NCBI RefSeq assembly: GCF_009789075.1
Contig: NZ_WNXQ01000003.1
Span: 310,001 to 374,000 of the forward strand
Length of the DNA stretch: 64,000 bases
Direction: 5' to 3'
DNA from: Pseudooceanicola pacificus
Lineage (GTDB): Bacteria > Pseudomonadota > Alphaproteobacteria > Rhodobacterales > Rhodobacteraceae
Positions 26,187 to 34,945 of the stretch are shown here, piece by piece. The first letter of the stretch is position 1. Each line of letters starts with the position of its first letter. The position numbers were made by a program, and so were the translations under genes. The notes below the pieces were generated by a model. The model saw nothing but the letters and a program-made list of their open reading frames with translations, had not been told where the DNA came from and ran no database searches.

Positions 26187-27259
26187 TCCAAGGGCTTCGC
26201 AGGTTCCAGGCCGGGAGGCGGTGCGGCGGTAAAGGGATAAAGTGCCATGACTTTGAAGAGCGTCCCCATTTCGTCGGGGTGGGTCAAGCGGCGATGTGCG
26301 GCGATATGAGAGCTGAGCGCAACCCCGTCCATGCGGCTGGCCAGCGCCTGCGCCCGGGCGGTGATGCCCAGCCGTTCGAGGAACACGCCCTGCGGTGTCA
26401 TGACGCTGTGGGCGGATGGCGTGGCCCGGGCGAGCGCCTCGAAATCCACATGCGCCGTCAGGTCGGCATGGCCGGGATCGGCGAGGGGATCGGCCGGGGC
26501 ATGGCCGCGCAGCGCCTGAAAGGTATCGCCCGAGGATCGCCAGTCGCCGTAATCCACGATCAGCGCCACGCCGCCCCGCGCCGCGATCCGGCCACCGATG
26601 GCCGAGACGATGGCCGTGGCGGGGGCGCAGGTCTCGACCACCTCGCCCTCGGCGGTATCGGCCAGCCGGTGCGCCAGCGCATGCAGCGGCGCGGCGGCGC
26701 TCAGCCCCGGCGTCAGGCGCCCGTCCTTGAGCCCCACCACCCGCTCGCGCCAGCCGCGCCCCTCGCGCAGGAACTGGCGCACGGGCAGGGCGTCGAAGAA
26801 CTCGTTCGCGACAAGGAACAGCGGCAGGTCGTCGGGCAGGGCGTCGGCGCTGTCGATCCACCCGGGCGCGGCCTCGCGCAGCGTTTCGGCCTGGCGGGCG
26901 CGCAGGGCGGGGGAGGCTTCGACCAGCACGATCCGCGCGGCCTCGGCAAAGCCGGGCACGCCCCGGGTGGCGCGCAGGATATCGGCCATCAGCGTGCCCC
27001 GGCCCGGTCCCAGCTCGGCCAGCACGAAGGGTGCGGGCCGCCCCTGGTCCAGCCAGCACTGCGCCAGGCAGAGGCCCAGCATCTCGCCGAACATCTGGCT
27101 GATCTCGGGCGCGGTGGTGAAATCGCCCGCAGTCCCCAGCGGATCGCGGGTTGTGTAATAGCCATGCACCGGGTTCAGCAGGCATTCGGCCATGTAGTCG
27201 GCCAGGCTCATCGGCCCCTCGGCGGCGATCCGCGCCATCAGGTGGTCGGCAAGGCTCAT
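26183..27259 (-). CDS. SAM-dependent methyltransferase, NDUFAF7/MidA family
   Basis: A 358-residue protein of the DUF185 family; the mitochondrial member methylates an arginine of a complex I subunit. Visible are MSLADYMAECLLNPVHGYYTT, DPLGTAGDFTTAPEISQMFGE, the SAM-binding AELGPGRGTLMADIL, FLVANEFFDALPVRQF and VDYGDWRSSGDTFQALRGH. Both ends overlap neighbours by four bases (lgt before, pgeF after), so it is central in a tight three-gene operon. The bacterial substrate is not established. Confidence 0.92.
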   Translation of the reverse strand: MSLADHLMARIAAEGPMSLADYMAECLLNPVHGYYTTRDPLGTAGDFTTAPEISQMFGEMLGLCLAQCWLDQGRPAPFVLAELGPGRGTLMADILRATRGVPGFAEAARIVLVEASPALRARQAETLREAAPGWIDSADALPDDLPLFLVANEFFDALPVRQFLREGRGWRERVVGLKDGRLTPGLSAAAPLHALAHRLADTAEGEVVETCAPATAIVSAIGGRIAARGGVALIVDYGDWRSSGDTFQALRGHAPADPLADPGHADLTAHVDFEALARATPSAHSVMTPQGVFLERLGITARAQALASRMDGVALSSHIAAHRRLTHPDEMGTLFKVMALYPFTAAPPPGLEPAKPLE

Positions 27260-28149
27260 GCCCGGGGGCGCGACAGGGCATATCCCGCGATCGCGACGCC
27301 GGCGACAACCATCGGCAGCGATAGCAGCTGGCCCATGGTGATGCCGATGCTGTCGGTCAGCCGCAGCACATGGCCAAAGGGATTGTCGGGCGTGATGAAC
27401 TGCTGATCCGCCAGGCGGTAGAATTCGACGATGAACCGCGCGATCCCGTAGCCCGCCAGGAACAGCCCCGTCAGCAGCCAGCGCCGCCGCAGCGCCCCGA
27501 ACCGCCAGGCGGCGATGACGAGGATCAGACCCAGGACAAGCCCCTCCAGCCCGGCCTCGTAAAGCTGCGAGGGGTGGCGGGCGCAGGGACCGATCACGCC
27601 GGGGCAGTCCTGCGCGGCGGTGCCGGGAAAGATCACGCCCCAGGGCACATCGGTCGGACGGCCCCAAAGCTCGTTGTTGATGAAGTTCGCGATCCGCCCC
27701 AGCCCCAGCCCGATGGGCGTGCCAAGCGCCAGCATGTCGGCGCAGGAGCCGAGCGGCACCGCATTGCGGCGGCACCAGATCAGCGCCGCGACGACCACGC
27801 CCAGCATGCCGCCGTGAAACGCCATGCCGCCCTGCCACAGCAGCGGGATCTCGGCCGGATGGGCCAGGTAATAGGCGGGCTGGTAGAACAGGACAAAACC
27901 CAGCCGCCCGCCCAGCACGATGCCCAGCACGATCCACAGCATGAAATCTTCCAGCTGCGACGGAGTCATCGGGGCGGTGCCGTTGGGCCAGAGGGCGGGA
28001 CGCTTCAGCGCCCTGCGCGCCAGGGCGATGCCCAGGATGATTCCGGCGATATAGGCCAGGGCATACCAGCGCAGGGCGAATTCGATCCCGAGCAGGGTGA
28101 ACGAAACGATCTCGGGCGAGATGTCGGGAAAGGGGATCGCGGCCAGCAT
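27256..28149 (-). CDS. lgt: Prolipoprotein diacylglyceryl transferase
   Basis: Inner-membrane enzyme that transfers diacylglycerol from phosphatidylglycerol to the lipobox cysteine. The 297-residue protein has about seven transmembrane segments and the Lgt signature GRIANFINNELWGRPTD, plus WQGGMAFHGG and RHPSQLYEAGLEG. The ATG at 28149 gives the family N-terminus LAAIPFPDISPEIV; an ATG at 28212 is possible but has no ribosome-binding site. It is first gene of an operon with the methyltransferase and pgeF genes, joined by 4-base overlaps. Confidence 0.96.
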   Translation of the reverse strand: MLAAIPFPDISPEIVSFTLLGIEFALRWYALAYIAGIILGIALARRALKRPALWPNGTAPMTPSQLEDFMLWIVLGIVLGGRLGFVLFYQPAYYLAHPAEIPLLWQGGMAFHGGMLGVVVAALIWCRRNAVPLGSCADMLALGTPIGLGLGRIANFINNELWGRPTDVPWGVIFPGTAAQDCPGVIGPCARHPSQLYEAGLEGLVLGLILVIAAWRFGALRRRWLLTGLFLAGYGIARFIVEFYRLADQQFITPDNPFGHVLRLTDSIGITMGQLLSLPMVVAGVAIAGYALSRPRA

Positions 28150-28242
28150 GGCGCCAAATGTGTCGGCCCCGGGGGTGAAGTCAACCTTGCGACCGTGCGT
28201 CAAGACGCCCATATAGAGGGCAACCCTGAGATGGAGACCGAC

Positions 28243-28488
28243 ATGCAGACCCGCTCGCGATTTTTCGACGACATGTCGCAGCTTATGACCAATGCCATGG
28301 GCGTCGCCCAGGGCGCCAAGGACGAGGCGCAGACCGCGTTCAATTCGATGATCGACCGCTGGCTGGCCGACCGCAATCTGGTCACGCGCGAAGAATTCGA
28401 CGCCGTCCGCGCGATGGCGCAGAAGGCACGCGAGGAGAATGCCGCGCTAGAAGCGCGCATCGCCGCGCTGGAGGCCAAGCAGGGGTAA
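28243..28488 (+). CDS. ubiK: UbiK/BMFP-type accessory factor
   Basis: An 81-residue helical protein matching the UbiK family (formerly DUF526): QTRSRFFDDMSQLMTNAMGVAQGAKDE at the N-terminus and the coiled coil AREENAALEARIAALEAKQG at the C-terminus. In enterobacteria UbiK supports ubiquinone synthesis under oxygen; the Brucella homologue is described as membrane-fusogenic. ATG 28243 is chosen because GGAG ends six bases upstream; ATG 28231 is also in frame. It is divergent from lgt. Confidence 0.85.
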   Translation: MQTRSRFFDDMSQLMTNAMGVAQGAKDEAQTAFNSMIDRWLADRNLVTREEFDAVRAMAQKAREENAALEARIAALEAKQG

Positions 28489-28951
28489 CCCGGTCTTAGC
28501 TTTTCCACGTCATCATGAACCAGATCGCCGCCGCGGCTTGTCCCTCGCCGCGTCGGCGGGATGCGGGGCGGGCTCCCCAACGTCCGCCCCGCGCCGATGT
28601 TCGCTCCGCGCCGATGTCGGCCGCGCCCGACTCGGATGACCGCATCGGATCCAGCCATCCGGGCCGGATTCGCCGGTATGCGCGGGATGTGAGCGCTCAC
28701 ATCGCAACCGCCACGGCGAACCGGGGCGCAGCCCTGCGGTTGCCCTGCGCCTGTGTATACAATCGCCACAATTGAGCCACGAAACCGTCCAGCCCGGCAC
28801 ATTTCTGCGCCGCAGCATGCGCTGATTCACTGGAAAACAGGCCGATGGCAAGTTTCCGCCTGTCGTGGGCCCGGCCCTTTCCACGCCCTCAAAACCGCAA
28901 ATTTCACTGCGATTTTCTACAAAAGGCGATGATCCGGAAAGGATGAGGCAG
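28489..28951. other. Intergenic stretch before the diguanylate cyclase gene
   Basis: About 460 bases without a supported gene. A TGTATACA octamer at 28754-28761 shares the core of the palindrome at 19710-19725 but lacks its flanking symmetry. The last 80 bases before the ATG are AT-richer and probably hold the promoter. Confidence 0.45.
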
Positions 28952-30106
28952 ATGGATGCGGTGCTGACGACGATCAACGGTACGGGGCTGATGGCGATGG
29001 TCGCGGTCCTCTACGGGCTGGTCCAACGCGTCCATCTACCGCGCTGGCAGCGTCATGCCCTGCTGGGTCTTGCCTTCGGGTTCGGCGCCGCTGCGGGCAT
29101 GATGGAACCGCTCCAGCTGGCCCCCGGTAACTTCATGGACTGCCGGAACCTCTTCATCGGCTTCGCGGGGGTCTTTGCGGGCCCGATCGGCGCGGGGATC
29201 GCCTTTGTCGTCGGGGCCGCCGCCCGTCTGGCCATTGGCGGGCCGGGTGCGATCTACGGGGTCATCTCGATGTATATCGCGGGTCTGCTGGGCCTGATGT
29301 GGGTGCTCAAGCGCCTGCGCCCCGATGTGATGAAGTCCTACCATTTCACCATCATCGGCGCACATATCTCGCTCTCCTTCGGGGCCATGTTCTTTCTGCC
29401 CACTCAGAGCGGGTTCCAGAACGTGGTCGAGACCCTCCCCGCCTTCATCGTCTTCAACATCGTTGCGGCCACCGTCTTTGGCACGCTGATCAACCGCGAA
29501 CGCGAGCGGGCCCGCAAGGAACGCCTGTTGACGGAAAAGGCGGATACCGATTTCCTGACCGGCAGCCTGAACCGCCAGGGGCTGGAACGGCGCTACTCCG
29601 CGACCCGCGCGCTGGGGACACCCAAGGGGGCCGCGCTGCTGCTGTTCGACCTGGATCACTTCAAGCAGGTCAACGACAACTACGGCCACGGCGTCGGCGA
29701 CGACGTGCTGGCCGACACGGTCCAGACCATCCGCTCGCGCCTGCGCCCCGGCGACATCTTCGCCCGTGTCGGCGGCGAGGAATTCCTGATCCTGCTGCAG
29801 GACGTCACCCGCGATACGGCGCATCGCAAGGCCGACAAGCTGCGCCAGGCGGTCTGCGAGAACGTGATCATCGTCGACGCGCCCGAGCGCGAGGTGACGA
29901 TCAGCGTGGGTGTCGCGCATTACCGCACCGACCTGCCGGACCTGTCCGAGGCGATGAAGGCCGCCGATGCGCTGCTCTATGTCGCCAAGGACACGGGCCG
30001 CAACCGGGTGGTCGCGGCGACCATTCCCTATCCCGTGCGGGGTAGCAGACCCGCCAGCGGCGCGATGCCCGGCCCCTATCTGGTGAGCGAGACGCCATCG
30101 GGCTGA
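28952..30106 (+). CDS. Diguanylate cyclase with LytS-like membrane sensor
   Basis: A 384-residue protein. Residues 1 to about 185 carry five to six transmembrane segments with the pattern of the 5TMR-LYT sensor (DCRNLFIGFAGVFAGPIGAG, GGPGAIYGVISMYIAGLLG). The GGDEF domain follows: DTDFLTGSLNRQGL, LLFDLDHFKQVNDNYGHGVGD, and an active-site GGEEF at 274-278. An RxxD product-inhibition site (Arg265-Asp268) sits five residues before it, so the enzyme should make c-di-GMP under feedback control. ATG 28952 has AAGGA eight bases upstream; an ATG at 28943 is too close to that site. Confidence 0.92.
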   Translation: MDAVLTTINGTGLMAMVAVLYGLVQRVHLPRWQRHALLGLAFGFGAAAGMMEPLQLAPGNFMDCRNLFIGFAGVFAGPIGAGIAFVVGAAARLAIGGPGAIYGVISMYIAGLLGLMWVLKRLRPDVMKSYHFTIIGAHISLSFGAMFFLPTQSGFQNVVETLPAFIVFNIVAATVFGTLINRERERARKERLLTEKADTDFLTGSLNRQGLERRYSATRALGTPKGAALLLFDLDHFKQVNDNYGHGVGDDVLADTVQTIRSRLRPGDIFARVGGEEFLILLQDVTRDTAHRKADKLRQAVCENVIIVDAPEREVTISVGVAHYRTDLPDLSEAMKAADALLYVAKDTGRNRVVAATIPYPVRGSRPASGAMPGPYLVSETPSG

Positions 30107-30147
30107 CGCGGCCCCCCGGGGCAGCACAGGCAAGACCATGACCGGAG

Positions 30148-30172
30148 GGGCGCGGGAATCGCGCCCTTTTTC
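30148..30172 (+). terminator. Rho-independent terminator of the diguanylate cyclase gene
   Basis: GGGCGCG (30148-30154), loop GGAAT, CGCGCCC (30160-30166), then TTTTT. It begins 41 bases after the stop codon. Confidence 0.82.
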
Positions 30173-30415
30173 GCGTCTGCGCCGCCGGTCCGGGGCAACT
30201 GCGCCAAAAGCGGGCGCAAGACGCAATGGTTTGTGTCCCTTCCGTGAAATCCACAACTTATTGCGGTTACCCACAACAAATCGCTTTACAGCTTCTATCG
30301 GCCGCCGCACCATATCTGGTAAGGAACAAGGGAAATCGCCCCTGTTCCTTGAGCAGGCACCTAGCGCTGGGGGCGCTGATGCTCCTCCGCGCTACACAAC
30401 GAAAGAGGTGGCGCC
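30173..30415. promoter_or_regulatory. Upstream region of the YbjN gene
   Basis: No gene is seen. The stretch 30230-30320 is AT-rich relative to the window and should contain the promoter, but I cannot fix a single pair of boxes. It contains the strong inverted repeat listed separately. Confidence 0.4.
30321..30350. repeat. 12-bp inverted repeat (hairpin) before the YbjN gene
   Basis: AAGGAACAAGGG, loop AAATCG, CCCCTGTTCCTT: twelve paired positions with one mismatch. It ends 65 bases before the ATG. There is no T-run after it on the plus strand, so it is not a classical terminator; an operator or an RNA stability element in the leader are alternatives. Confidence 0.6.
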
Positions 30416-30916
30416 ATGAGCTTGTCCGAGCAGTTCCTTCAGGAAGACCTTCACCCTATCGACATCGTCGAACACCTGGCCGAGAGCAACGACTGGGATT
30501 TCGACCGTATCGGCGACGACCAGATCGCCATGGCGGTGGAGGGCCAGTGGCGGACCTATTCCATCACCCTGGCCTGGTCGGGCTATGACGAGACCCTGCG
30601 CATGGTCTGCACCTTCGAGATGGAGCCGCCCGAGGAAAGCCTGCCGGGCCTCTACGAACTGCTGAACGACGTGAACGATCAGTGCTGGGGCGGCTCCTTC
30701 ACCTATTGGCGCGAGCACAAGCTGATGGTCTTTCGCTACGGGCTGGTGCTCACCGGCGGGCAGGTCGCCAGCCCCGACCAGATCGACACGCTGATCCATG
30801 CGGCTGTCGCCGGGTCGGAACGCTACTACCCCGCGTTCCAGCTGCAGGCCTGGGGCGGCAAGTCCCCCCGCGACGCGCTGCAGGTCGCCATTGCAGAGGC
30901 CTACGGGCGCGCGTAA
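30416..30916 (+). CDS. YbjN domain protein
   Basis: A 166-residue cytoplasmic protein of the YbjN family, which has a type III secretion chaperone-like fold. Features are HPIDIVEHLAESNDWDFDRIGDD, AVEGQWRTYSITLAW, NDVNDQCWGGSFTYW (the typical LNDVNxxxxxGxF helix) and the C-terminal YYPAFQLQAWGGKSPRDALQVAIAE. E. coli YbjN affects motility and stress responses by an unknown mechanism. AGAGG precedes the ATG. proC follows after 34 bases and may be co-transcribed. Confidence 0.88.
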   Translation: MSLSEQFLQEDLHPIDIVEHLAESNDWDFDRIGDDQIAMAVEGQWRTYSITLAWSGYDETLRMVCTFEMEPPEESLPGLYELLNDVNDQCWGGSFTYWREHKLMVFRYGLVLTGGQVASPDQIDTLIHAAVAGSERYYPAFQLQAWGGKSPRDALQVAIAEAYGRA

Positions 30917-30950
30917 ACCTTGCCCCCGACGCAGGCGCCGGGGGTAACAG

Positions 30951-31766
30951 ATGAATTTCGACGATATTTCCGGCCGCGGCCTTGTGCTTCTGGGCTGCGG
31001 CAAGATGGGATCGGCGATGCTGGCCGGCTGGCTGGCGGGCGGGCTCGACCCGGCTTCGGTCCATGTGATCGACCCGAACCCCTCGGACTGGCTGCAGGGC
31101 ACCGGGGTCGCGATCAACGGGGCGGTGCCGGCCTCTCCGGCGATTGCCCTGGTTGCGGTCAAGCCGCAGATGATGGGTGACGCGCTGCCCGCCCTGCGGG
31201 CCATGGGCGGGGGGCAGACCCTGTTCGTTTCGGTGGCCGCGGGGACACCCATCGCGCGGTTCGAAGGCGCGTTCGGCGCGGCCTCGCCCATCGTGCGGGC
31301 CATGCCCAACACGCCCGCCGCCATCGCGCGCGGGATCACCGCCATCGTCGGCAATGCCAGCACCACCCCCGCCCATCTGGACATGGCCGAGGCGCTGCTG
31401 CGCGCCGTGGGCCAGGTCGTCCGGCTGCAGGACGAGGCCCAGATCGACGCGGTCACCGGGGTTTCCGGGTCGGGTCCGGCCTATGTCTTCCACCTGATCG
31501 AGACGCTGGCCGCCGCCGGAGCCGCCCAGGGCCTGCCCGAGGATCTGGCGATGCAGCTGGCCAAGGCTACCGTGGCCGGGGCAGGGGCGCTGGCCGAACA
31601 GGCCGCCGAGGATCCGGCGCAGCTGCGCGTGAACGTCACCAGCCCGAACGGCACCACCCAGGCCGCGCTGGAGGTGCTGATGGACGGCGAAACCGGCTTC
31701 CCCGCGCTGCTGGAGCGCGCCGTCGCCGCCGCCACCGCCCGTGCCAGGGAGCTGTCCGATGGCTGA
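30951..31766 (+). CDS. proC: Pyrroline-5-carboxylate reductase
   Basis: Last step of proline synthesis: reduces pyrroline-5-carboxylate with NAD(P)H. The 271-residue protein has the Rossmann motif LLGCGKMGSAML near residue 13, VAVKPQMM, VRAMPNTPAAIARG, and the C-terminal signature GVSGSGPAYVFHLIETLAAAGAAQGL and TSPNGTTQAALEVL. A csaA-like gene overlaps its 3' end by eight bases, and a 2-hydroxyacid dehydrogenase gene follows, forming a probable operon. Confidence 0.96.
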   Translation: MNFDDISGRGLVLLGCGKMGSAMLAGWLAGGLDPASVHVIDPNPSDWLQGTGVAINGAVPASPAIALVAVKPQMMGDALPALRAMGGGQTLFVSVAAGTPIARFEGAFGAASPIVRAMPNTPAAIARGITAIVGNASTTPAHLDMAEALLRAVGQVVRLQDEAQIDAVTGVSGSGPAYVFHLIETLAAAGAAQGLPEDLAMQLAKATVAGAGALAEQAAEDPAQLRVNVTSPNGTTQAALEVLMDGETGFPALLERAVAAATARARELSDG

Positions 31767-32097
31767 GATCACCTTTGACGATTTCCTGGCCGTCGACATC
31801 CGCGCCGGCCGCGTGATCCGGGCCGAGCCCTTCCCCGAGGCGCGCAAGCCCGCGATCAAGATGTGGATCGATTTCGGCCCCGAGATCGGGGAAAGGAAAA
31901 CCTCGGCCCAGGTGACGGTGCATTACACGCCCGAAAGCCTGGTCGGAAAGACGGTGATGGGGGTGGTGAACTTTCCCCCCCGCCAGATCGGCCGGTTCAT
32001 GTCCGAGGTGCTGGTGCTGGGGGTCGCGGATGCCGAGGGCGCCATCGTGCTCTTGTCGCCGGATACCGAGGTGCCCCCAGGGGAGCGGATGCAATGA
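31759..32097 (+). CDS. csaA: CsaA-like tRNA-binding domain protein
   Basis: A 112-residue protein consisting of one EMAP-II/tRNA-binding OB fold: DDFLAVDIRAGRVIRAEPFPEARKPAIKMWIDFG, QVTVHYTPESLVGK and VVNFPPRQIGRFMSEVLVLG. CsaA of Bacillus binds peptides and is described as an export chaperone; other members bind tRNA. It overlaps proC by eight bases and the next gene by four (ATGA), so translation is likely coupled across the three genes. Confidence 0.9.
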   Translation: MAEITFDDFLAVDIRAGRVIRAEPFPEARKPAIKMWIDFGPEIGERKTSAQVTVHYTPESLVGKTVMGVVNFPPRQIGRFMSEVLVLGVADAEGAIVLLSPDTEVPPGERMQ

Positions 32098-33047
32098 CGC
32101 GCATCCTGATCACCCGCCCGCTGCCCAGGCGGGTGCTGGCCGAGGCCGAGAAGCATTTCGAGATCGAGGTCCGCGACACCAACACGCCGATGAAACGCTC
32201 GCAGCTGCGGGCGGGGCTGGTGCTGCATGACGGCATCCTCGCCACGCTGGGCGACGTCTTCGACGCCCGCGTCTTTGCCGATTTCGAGGCGCCGCGCTGC
32301 AAGATCATCGCCAATTTCGGCGTGGGCTTCAATCACATCGACGCCGCTGCCGCGCGCGGGGCCGGGATCACCGTGACCAATACGCCCGGCGCCGTCACCG
32401 ATGCCACTGCCGATACCGCCATGACGCTGATCCTGATGACCGCCCGCCGCGCGGGCGAGGGCGAGCGCATGGTCCGGGCCGGCCGGTGGGAGGGCTGGCA
32501 CCCGACCCAGATGCTGGGCCTGCACGTGACCGGCAAGACCGTGGGCATCATCGGCATGGGGCGGATCGGCCAGGCGATCGCGCGGCGCTGCCATTTCGGG
32601 TTCGGGATGGAGGTGCTCTATCACAACCGCTCGCCGAAACGGGTGGAGTTCCCGGCGCGCCAGGTCTCTCTCGCCGAGCTGGCGACGCGGGCCGATATCG
32701 TGGTGGTGGCCGTGCCCGGCGCGGCCGAGACGCATCACCTGATCGGGGCGGAGCTGTTTGCCGCGATGAGGCGGACGGCGATCTTCGTCAATATCGCCCG
32801 GGGCGATGTGGTGGACGAGGCGGCGCTGATCGCTGCCCTGCAGCAGGGCCGGATCGCCGGCGCGGGGCTGGACGTCTACGAGTTCGAACCCGCCGTGCCG
32901 CTGGCGCTGCGCGGGATGGAGACCGTGACCCTGCTGCCGCATCTGGGCACCGCCGCGCTGGAAGTGCGCGAGGACATGGGGCTGATGGCGGTGGAGAACC
33001 TGCGCGCCTTCTTTGCCGGGGAAGAGGTGCCGAACGCGGTCAACTGA
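32094..33047 (+). CDS. D-2-hydroxyacid dehydrogenase (glyoxylate/hydroxypyruvate reductase-like)
   Basis: A 317-residue NAD(P)-dependent dehydrogenase. The Rossmann motif GMGRIG is at 154-159 and the catalytic Arg236, Glu265 and His283 are all present (NIARGDVVDEAAL, YEFEP, LLPHLGTAA). Substrate specificity could be glyoxylate, hydroxypyruvate or another 2-ketoacid. The ATG overlaps the csaA stop (ATGA). It is last in the proC operon; an 81-bp dispersed repeat follows 48 bases after its stop. Confidence 0.92.
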   Translation: MTRILITRPLPRRVLAEAEKHFEIEVRDTNTPMKRSQLRAGLVLHDGILATLGDVFDARVFADFEAPRCKIIANFGVGFNHIDAAAARGAGITVTNTPGAVTDATADTAMTLILMTARRAGEGERMVRAGRWEGWHPTQMLGLHVTGKTVGIIGMGRIGQAIARRCHFGFGMEVLYHNRSPKRVEFPARQVSLAELATRADIVVVAVPGAAETHHLIGAELFAAMRRTAIFVNIARGDVVDEAALIAALQQGRIAGAGLDVYEFEPAVPLALRGMETVTLLPHLGTAALEVREDMGLMAVENLRAFFAGEEVPNAVN

Positions 33048-33095
33048 CGGCGGGGGCGCATGATGGCCGGGCGCCGCGGGCGCCTCGGCAGGGGA

Positions 33096-33176
33096 AGGGG
33101 GGCTGTCTGCCCCCCTCTTGCGCCCTTGGCGCAATTCACCCCCCGAGGATATTTCCGGCCAGAGGAAGCGGGCGGG
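33096..33176. repeat. Dispersed 81-bp intergenic repeat, copy 1
   Basis: Identical over 81 bases to 54201-54281. It contains two adjacent hairpins, AGGGGGGC-TGTCT-GCCCCCCT (33096-33116) and TTGCGCC-CTT-GGCGCAA (33118-33134), followed by the CCCCCCGAGGATATTTCC core. It lies between the converging 3' ends of the dehydrogenase and marC genes, where it could terminate transcription from both sides. Confidence 0.85.
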
Positions 33177-33217
33177 GGGCGCCAGGTCCGGCGATGATGT
33201 GCCCGGGGGCCGGGTGG

Positions 33218-33832
33218 TCAGACGGCATGCCAGGTGGCGATGAGCTGGCGGATGGCCTCGATGACGTTGTCGGTGGCCACGGCGGCGAGGATTATGCCCA
33301 TGACCCGGCTGACGATCGCGGCGCCCGAACGGCGGATGGTGCGCAGGATCGGCCCGGCGGCCAGCATGAAGAGGAAGGCGAAGGCGATCACCGCCAGCAT
33401 CACCGCCGCCGTCGCGGCCTGTTCCGGCACCGAGAAGCGGTTGTTGTCGGTCAGCAGCACGATGGCCAGCATCGCGCCCGGCGAGGCGAGGGAGGGCACC
33501 GCCAGGGGGAAGATCGCCGGATAGTCGCCCTCGCGCAGGCCCATGCCGCCGTCGTGGGTGCCGAAGATCATCGTCAGCGCGAAGAGGAAGAGCACCAGCC
33601 CCCCGGCGATCTGGAAGGCGGGCAGCGAGATTCCGAGCGCGTCGATCAGGAACTGCCCCAGCACCAGGAAGAAGCCAAGCACCAGCGCCGCGATCAGTGC
33701 CGCCTCGGCGGCGATCTTGCGGTGTTCGGCTGCCGGACGCCCGGCGGTGACGGCGACGAAGACGGGGATCGTGCCGATCGGGTCGATCACGACCCAGAGG
33801 ATGACGAATTGCTCGAACAGCTCGCTGGTCAT
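33218..33832 (-). CDS. MarC-family integral membrane protein
   Basis: A 204-residue protein with six hydrophobic segments and the MarC hallmarks FVILWVVIDPIGTIPVFVAVTAG at the N-terminus, FQIAGGLVLFLFALTMIFG in the middle and FPLAVPSLASPGAMLAIVLLTDNN. The family was once linked to multiple antibiotic resistance, but that role is not supported in E. coli and the transported compound is unknown. It converges on the 2-hydroxyacid dehydrogenase gene and is divergent from yebC. Confidence 0.93.
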   Translation of the reverse strand: MTSELFEQFVILWVVIDPIGTIPVFVAVTAGRPAAEHRKIAAEAALIAALVLGFFLVLGQFLIDALGISLPAFQIAGGLVLFLFALTMIFGTHDGGMGLREGDYPAIFPLAVPSLASPGAMLAIVLLTDNNRFSVPEQAATAAVMLAVIAFAFLFMLAAGPILRTIRRSGAAIVSRVMGIILAAVATDNVIEAIRQLIATWHAV

Positions 33833-34060
33833 CTGCGGGCGGGCCTTTGGGTCCGGAGGTGGGCTGGGGCGGAGCGGGGCGGCTCCGGCCCCTCAAAACC
33901 ACGTTTGGCGCGTCGGGACAACGGCACTGGCGCGCCGCAGGGGCGATCTGCGGCAGAATGCGGCGGGACCTGTCGAAAAGCGCCTCTGCGCGGGCTTGCG
34001 GCAGGGTCGGGCGGTGACATATAGAAGCCGTCAAATCGGAACTCAGCCGGAGAGAGATCC

Positions 34061-34801
34061 ATGGCAGGCCATTCCAAATGGGCGAATATCCAGCACCGCA
34101 AGGGGCGGCAGGACGCGGCGCGCTCCAAGCTGTTCTCGAAGCTGTCCAAAGAGATCACCGTCGCCGCCAAGATGGGCGATCCCGACCCCGACAAGAACCC
34201 GCGCCTGCGCCTGGCGGTGAAGGAAGCCAAGTCGAATTCGGTCCCCAAGGATGTGATCGACCGGGCGATCAAGAAATCCGTCGCGGGCGAAGGCGACGAA
34301 TACGAGGAAATCCGCTACGAGGGCTATGGCCCCAACGGCGTGGCGGTGATCGTCGAGGCGATGACCGACAACCGCAACCGGACCGCGTCGAACGTGCGTT
34401 CGACCTTTTCCAAGAACGGCGGCAACCTGGGCGAGACCGGGTCGGTCGGTTTCATGTTCGAGCGCAAGGGCGAGGTGGCTTATCCCGCCGCGGCGGGTGA
34501 CGCGGATACGGTGATGATGGCCGCGATCGAGGCCGGGGCCGAGGATGTGGAAAGCTCGGACGAGGGGCATATCATCTATTGCGCCGATACCGACCTGAAC
34601 GAGGTCGCCACCGCGCTGGAGGCCGAGCTGGGCGAGAGCGACTCGACCAAGCTGATCTGGAAGCCCACGACCACCACCGAGATGGACCTGGAGGGCATGC
34701 AGAAGCTGATGAAGCTGCTGGATGCGCTGGAAGACGACGATGACGTGCAGCGCGTCACCGCGAATTTCGAGGCCTCGGACGAGGTGATGGACCAGCTCTG
34801 A
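34061..34801 (+). CDS. yebC: YebC/PmpR-family transcription/translation regulator
   Basis: A 246-residue cytoplasmic protein starting [18 protein letters not shown] and carrying the family motifs [44 protein letters not shown] and [22 protein letters not shown]. Members bind DNA or act on ribosomes stalled at proline-rich stretches; the older name is probable transcriptional regulatory protein. GGAGAGAG lies before the ATG, and a hairpin terminator follows the stop. Confidence 0.96.
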   Translation: MAGHSKWANIQHRKGRQDAARSKLFSKLSKEITVAAKMGDPDPDKNPRLRLAVKEAKSNSVPKDVIDRAIKKSVAGEGDEYEEIRYEGYGPNGVAVIVEAMTDNRNRTASNVRSTFSKNGGNLGETGSVGFMFERKGEVAYPAAAGDADTVMMAAIEAGAEDVESSDEGHIIYCADTDLNEVATALEAELGESDSTKLIWKPTTTTEMDLEGMQKLMKLLDALEDDDDVQRVTANFEASDEVMDQL

Positions 34802-34841
34802 ACCTGCTGCCCCCCGGGTCCGGCCGGGGCGGATTGAACGG

Positions 34842-34870
34842 GGCCCGGCGCCGACATGCGCCGGGCCTTT
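34842..34870 (+). terminator. Rho-independent terminator of yebC
   Basis: GGCCCGGCGC (34842-34851), loop CGACAT, GCGCCGGGCC (34858-34867), then TTT. A 15-bp direct repeat, GGGGAGCTACGGC at 34891 and 34906, follows before the argP gene. Confidence 0.72.
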
Positions 34871-34945
34871 GCCTGTCCGGGGGGCGGGCCGGGGAGCTAC
34901 GGCCCGGGGAGCTACGGCTCGGGGGGCCGGGGATCGCGCCGGGGG

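Noticed and set aside
28754-28761. TGTATACA before the diguanylate cyclase gene, sharing the core of the 19710-19725 palindrome
   Set aside because: Only eight bases match and the flanks are not symmetric, so a common regulator cannot be claimed.
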